From Caenispirillum bisanense (GTDB taxonomy: Bacteria; Pseudomonadota; Alphaproteobacteria; Rhodospirillales; UBA2165), in contig CAMDWJ010000015.1 of NCBI GenBank assembly GCA_945877815.1, forward strand, positions 1 to 64,000: DNA of 64,000 bases, read 5' to 3'. The position numbers and the translations under genes were made by a program. A model generated the notes under the pieces. The model did not search any database, was not told the DNA's origin, and worked only from the letters and a program-made list of their open reading frames with translations. Shown piece by piece: positions 62,788 to 64,000 of the stretch; position 1 is the first letter of the stretch, and the number at the start of each line of letters is the position of its first letter.

Positions 62788-63516
62788 ATGTCGTTGAGCG
62801 GGAGTAGGCGGCGTTCTCGTCGCCGGCACACCAAGCGCGCCGTCATCGGACTTACGATCTGCGCAGGGATCGTTGCGCTGATCTTCACGTCCTATATGGT
62901 CGGCGGCAGTTTCGCGGAGCGGGAAGTCGCGCGATTGCAAAGGGAGATCACGCAGTTCAAGGATCGGCTCGGCGCGCTGGACGAGCAGAGCGTGAAATTT
63001 CAAATCGATTCGCGCGAAGCCACCTTGCAGCAGCAGCATTGGAAACAGCTTTATGAGCGCGACGTGCCGACGGGGCCGGCCAAGGATTTGCACGCCCGGA
63101 TTCAGGCGCGGATCGTCGAAGGTATTTATCCGGCGCGGCTGGCGCTCGCGATCGACGGCGTCGTGAACGAGCCGGCCTGCGACGAAAAGCCGGTGACCAA
63201 ACGTTTCATCGTGCGCACGCCCGCGCTGCCGAGCGGCAATGATTCCGTAGGGTTCGCCGACAATGCGATCACCGTTACCGCGGAAGGAAAATCCGCCTCC
63301 GACGGCAGCGGCAATGCGCGCGCGATTTTCGATGCCGCGCAACCCGTACACGTCTCGTTTCTGCGACTCGGTGGTGGCAAAGTGGATATCACGGGAGTCC
63401 TGCCGATCCAACAATCGGTGATGACGGAGACGGCGGAATACCGTTTCAATCTGGTCGTCAGCGACACGAAGGGTTTCGTGAACGTGACCGCCGATCGTTG
63501 CCGTGCGCCCGGCTAA
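62788..63516 (+). CDS. Membrane-anchored coiled-coil protein of unknown function
   Basis: A 242-residue protein. A basic N-terminus (SRRRSRRRHTKR), a transmembrane helix (VIGLTICAGIVALIFTSYMVGG), a coiled coil (EVARLQREITQFKDRLGALDEQ) and an extracytoplasmic domain of about 140 residues rich in beta-forming segments, containing two Cys (ACDEK and DRCRAPG) that might pair. GTTGGAGGGACTCGC before the ATG at 62788 is a strong ribosome-binding site. I do not recognise the family. It converges on the ABC gene with a 4 bp overlap. Confidence 0.6.
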   Translation: MSLSGSRRRSRRRHTKRAVIGLTICAGIVALIFTSYMVGGSFAEREVARLQREITQFKDRLGALDEQSVKFQIDSREATLQQQHWKQLYERDVPTGPAKDLHARIQARIVEGIYPARLALAIDGVVNEPACDEKPVTKRFIVRTPALPSGNDSVGFADNAITVTAEGKSASDGSGNARAIFDAAQPVHVSFLRLGGGKVDITGVLPIQQSVMTETAEYRFNLVVSDTKGFVNVTADRCRAPG

Positions 63517-64000
63517 GCTGGGACGGCAGGCCGCGTCATCGCTTGCGTGATCTCGGCGAGGGTGAGCCGGCCCATCACTTGGTCGCCGGGGCCTACTACC
63601 AATCCCGTGGCGGCGCCCTCGCGCGCCAAAAGAGCGGCGGCATCTTCGAGCGCCATGGCGGCGGGAATATGCGGCCCGGATGTAGCAATGTGCGGATCGA
63701 TGTGCCCCTTGGACAGGATGGCGCGCACGGTGAGCGCGCGGCCGCGATTGATGCCCTGCACGAATTCAGCGATATGGGAATCGGCGGGGCGCAGCACAAC
63801 ATCTTCCGGGCTCGCATCTTGAAGCAGATTGCCGTCGCGCATGATAGCGACACGATCACCGAGGCGAAGCGCTTCGTCGAGATCGTGAGTGATAAACAGG
63901 ATCGTTTTCTGGAGTTCGGCTTGCAGCGCCAAAAGTACATCCTGCATTTCGCATCGGATCAACGGATCGAGCGCACCGAAGGGTTCGTCCATCAGCAAAA
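63513..64000 (-). CDS. Glycine betaine/proline-type ABC transporter ATPase, C-terminal part (cut by window edge)
   Basis: The visible 162 codons start within Walker B (LLMDEPFGALDPLIR), followed by the H-loop LFITHDLDEALRLGDRVAIMRDG and a C-terminal tandem CBS-like region (about residues 85-160) with GHIDPHIATSGPHIP. This layout fits ProV/OpuAA proteins, in which CBS domains sense ionic strength. The N-terminal nucleotide-binding part, including Walker A and the signature, lies beyond the right edge. Confidence 0.8.
   Translation of the reverse strand, partial: LLMDEPFGALDPLIRCEMQDVLLALQAELQKTILFITHDLDEALRLGDRVAIMRDGNLLQDASPEDVVLRPADSHIAEFVQGINRGRALTVRAILSKGHIDPHIATSGPHIPAAMALEDAAALLAREGAATGLVVGPGDQVMGRLTLAEITQAMTRPAVPA

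Overview
The window is a GC-rich bacterial chromosome segment, most likely from an alphaproteobacterium of the Rhodospirillales/Azospirillales/Rhizobiales type. The pointers are a nadA-nadC-nadB operon, a type 2 argC, a ParE-type topoisomerase IV subunit, tightly packed operons with ATGA/TGATG overlaps, and two families of dispersed palindromic intergenic repeats of a kind common in alphaproteobacteria. This placement comes from protein resemblance only. No tRNA, rRNA, CRISPR array or prophage was seen.

Left part (1-20 kb): the terminus of an IS3-family element; a membrane protein; the NAD biosynthesis operon; an M20 amidohydrolase; a ParD-like antitoxin with only a stub of its toxin; an intergenic array of short repeats; a membrane protein with a degenerate receiver domain; a Do-family protease; a two-component system whose kinase lacks the phosphoacceptor histidine, co-transcribed with a metallo-beta-lactamase-fold hydrolase; a thioesterase/LLM oxidoreductase/nitroreductase run; a class I glutamine amidotransferase; an orphan MlaF-like ATPase with an altered H-loop; and an MFS exporter.

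Centre (20-39 kb): an aromatic-acid catabolic island. Genes for a 4-hydroxybenzoyl-CoA reductase (hcrC-hcrA-hcrB) and glutaryl-CoA dehydrogenase diverge from a DUF4863 gene, a membrane protein and a complete Liv-type ABC transporter. Beyond lies an opposing operon for aerobic benzoyl-CoA breakdown by epoxidation (boxC, boxB, benzoate-CoA ligase), then a divergent acetyltransferase/Rrf2 pair resembling badL-badM of Rhodopseudomonas palustris, and a second periplasmic binding protein. The likely logic is uptake of the aromatic acid, CoA activation, reductive removal of the para-hydroxyl of 4-hydroxybenzoyl-CoA, then oxygen-dependent ring opening by Box enzymes. Putting an oxygen-sensitive reductive entry step beside an oxygen-requiring pathway, under a BadM-type regulator and without boxA nearby, is the most interesting system-level feature here.

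Right part (39-64 kb): kdsB-kdsC plus a TPR/glycosyltransferase-like protein; MgtC; a potassium channel split from its cyclic-nucleotide domain by an amber codon; metY; a CoA-binding protein; an enoyl-CoA hydratase; rplM-rpsI; argC; a desaturase; arfB with a second truncated arfB nearby; a frameshifted exported protein; an M23-like protein; parE; small genes among repeats; a cytochrome c; RidA; and a phage-shock module pspABCD/pspF with a good sigma-54 promoter and an upstream dyad. The right edge cuts a ProV-type ATPase gene. Several genes carry single lesions (stop, frameshift, truncation), so this stretch holds either real gene decay or assembly errors.
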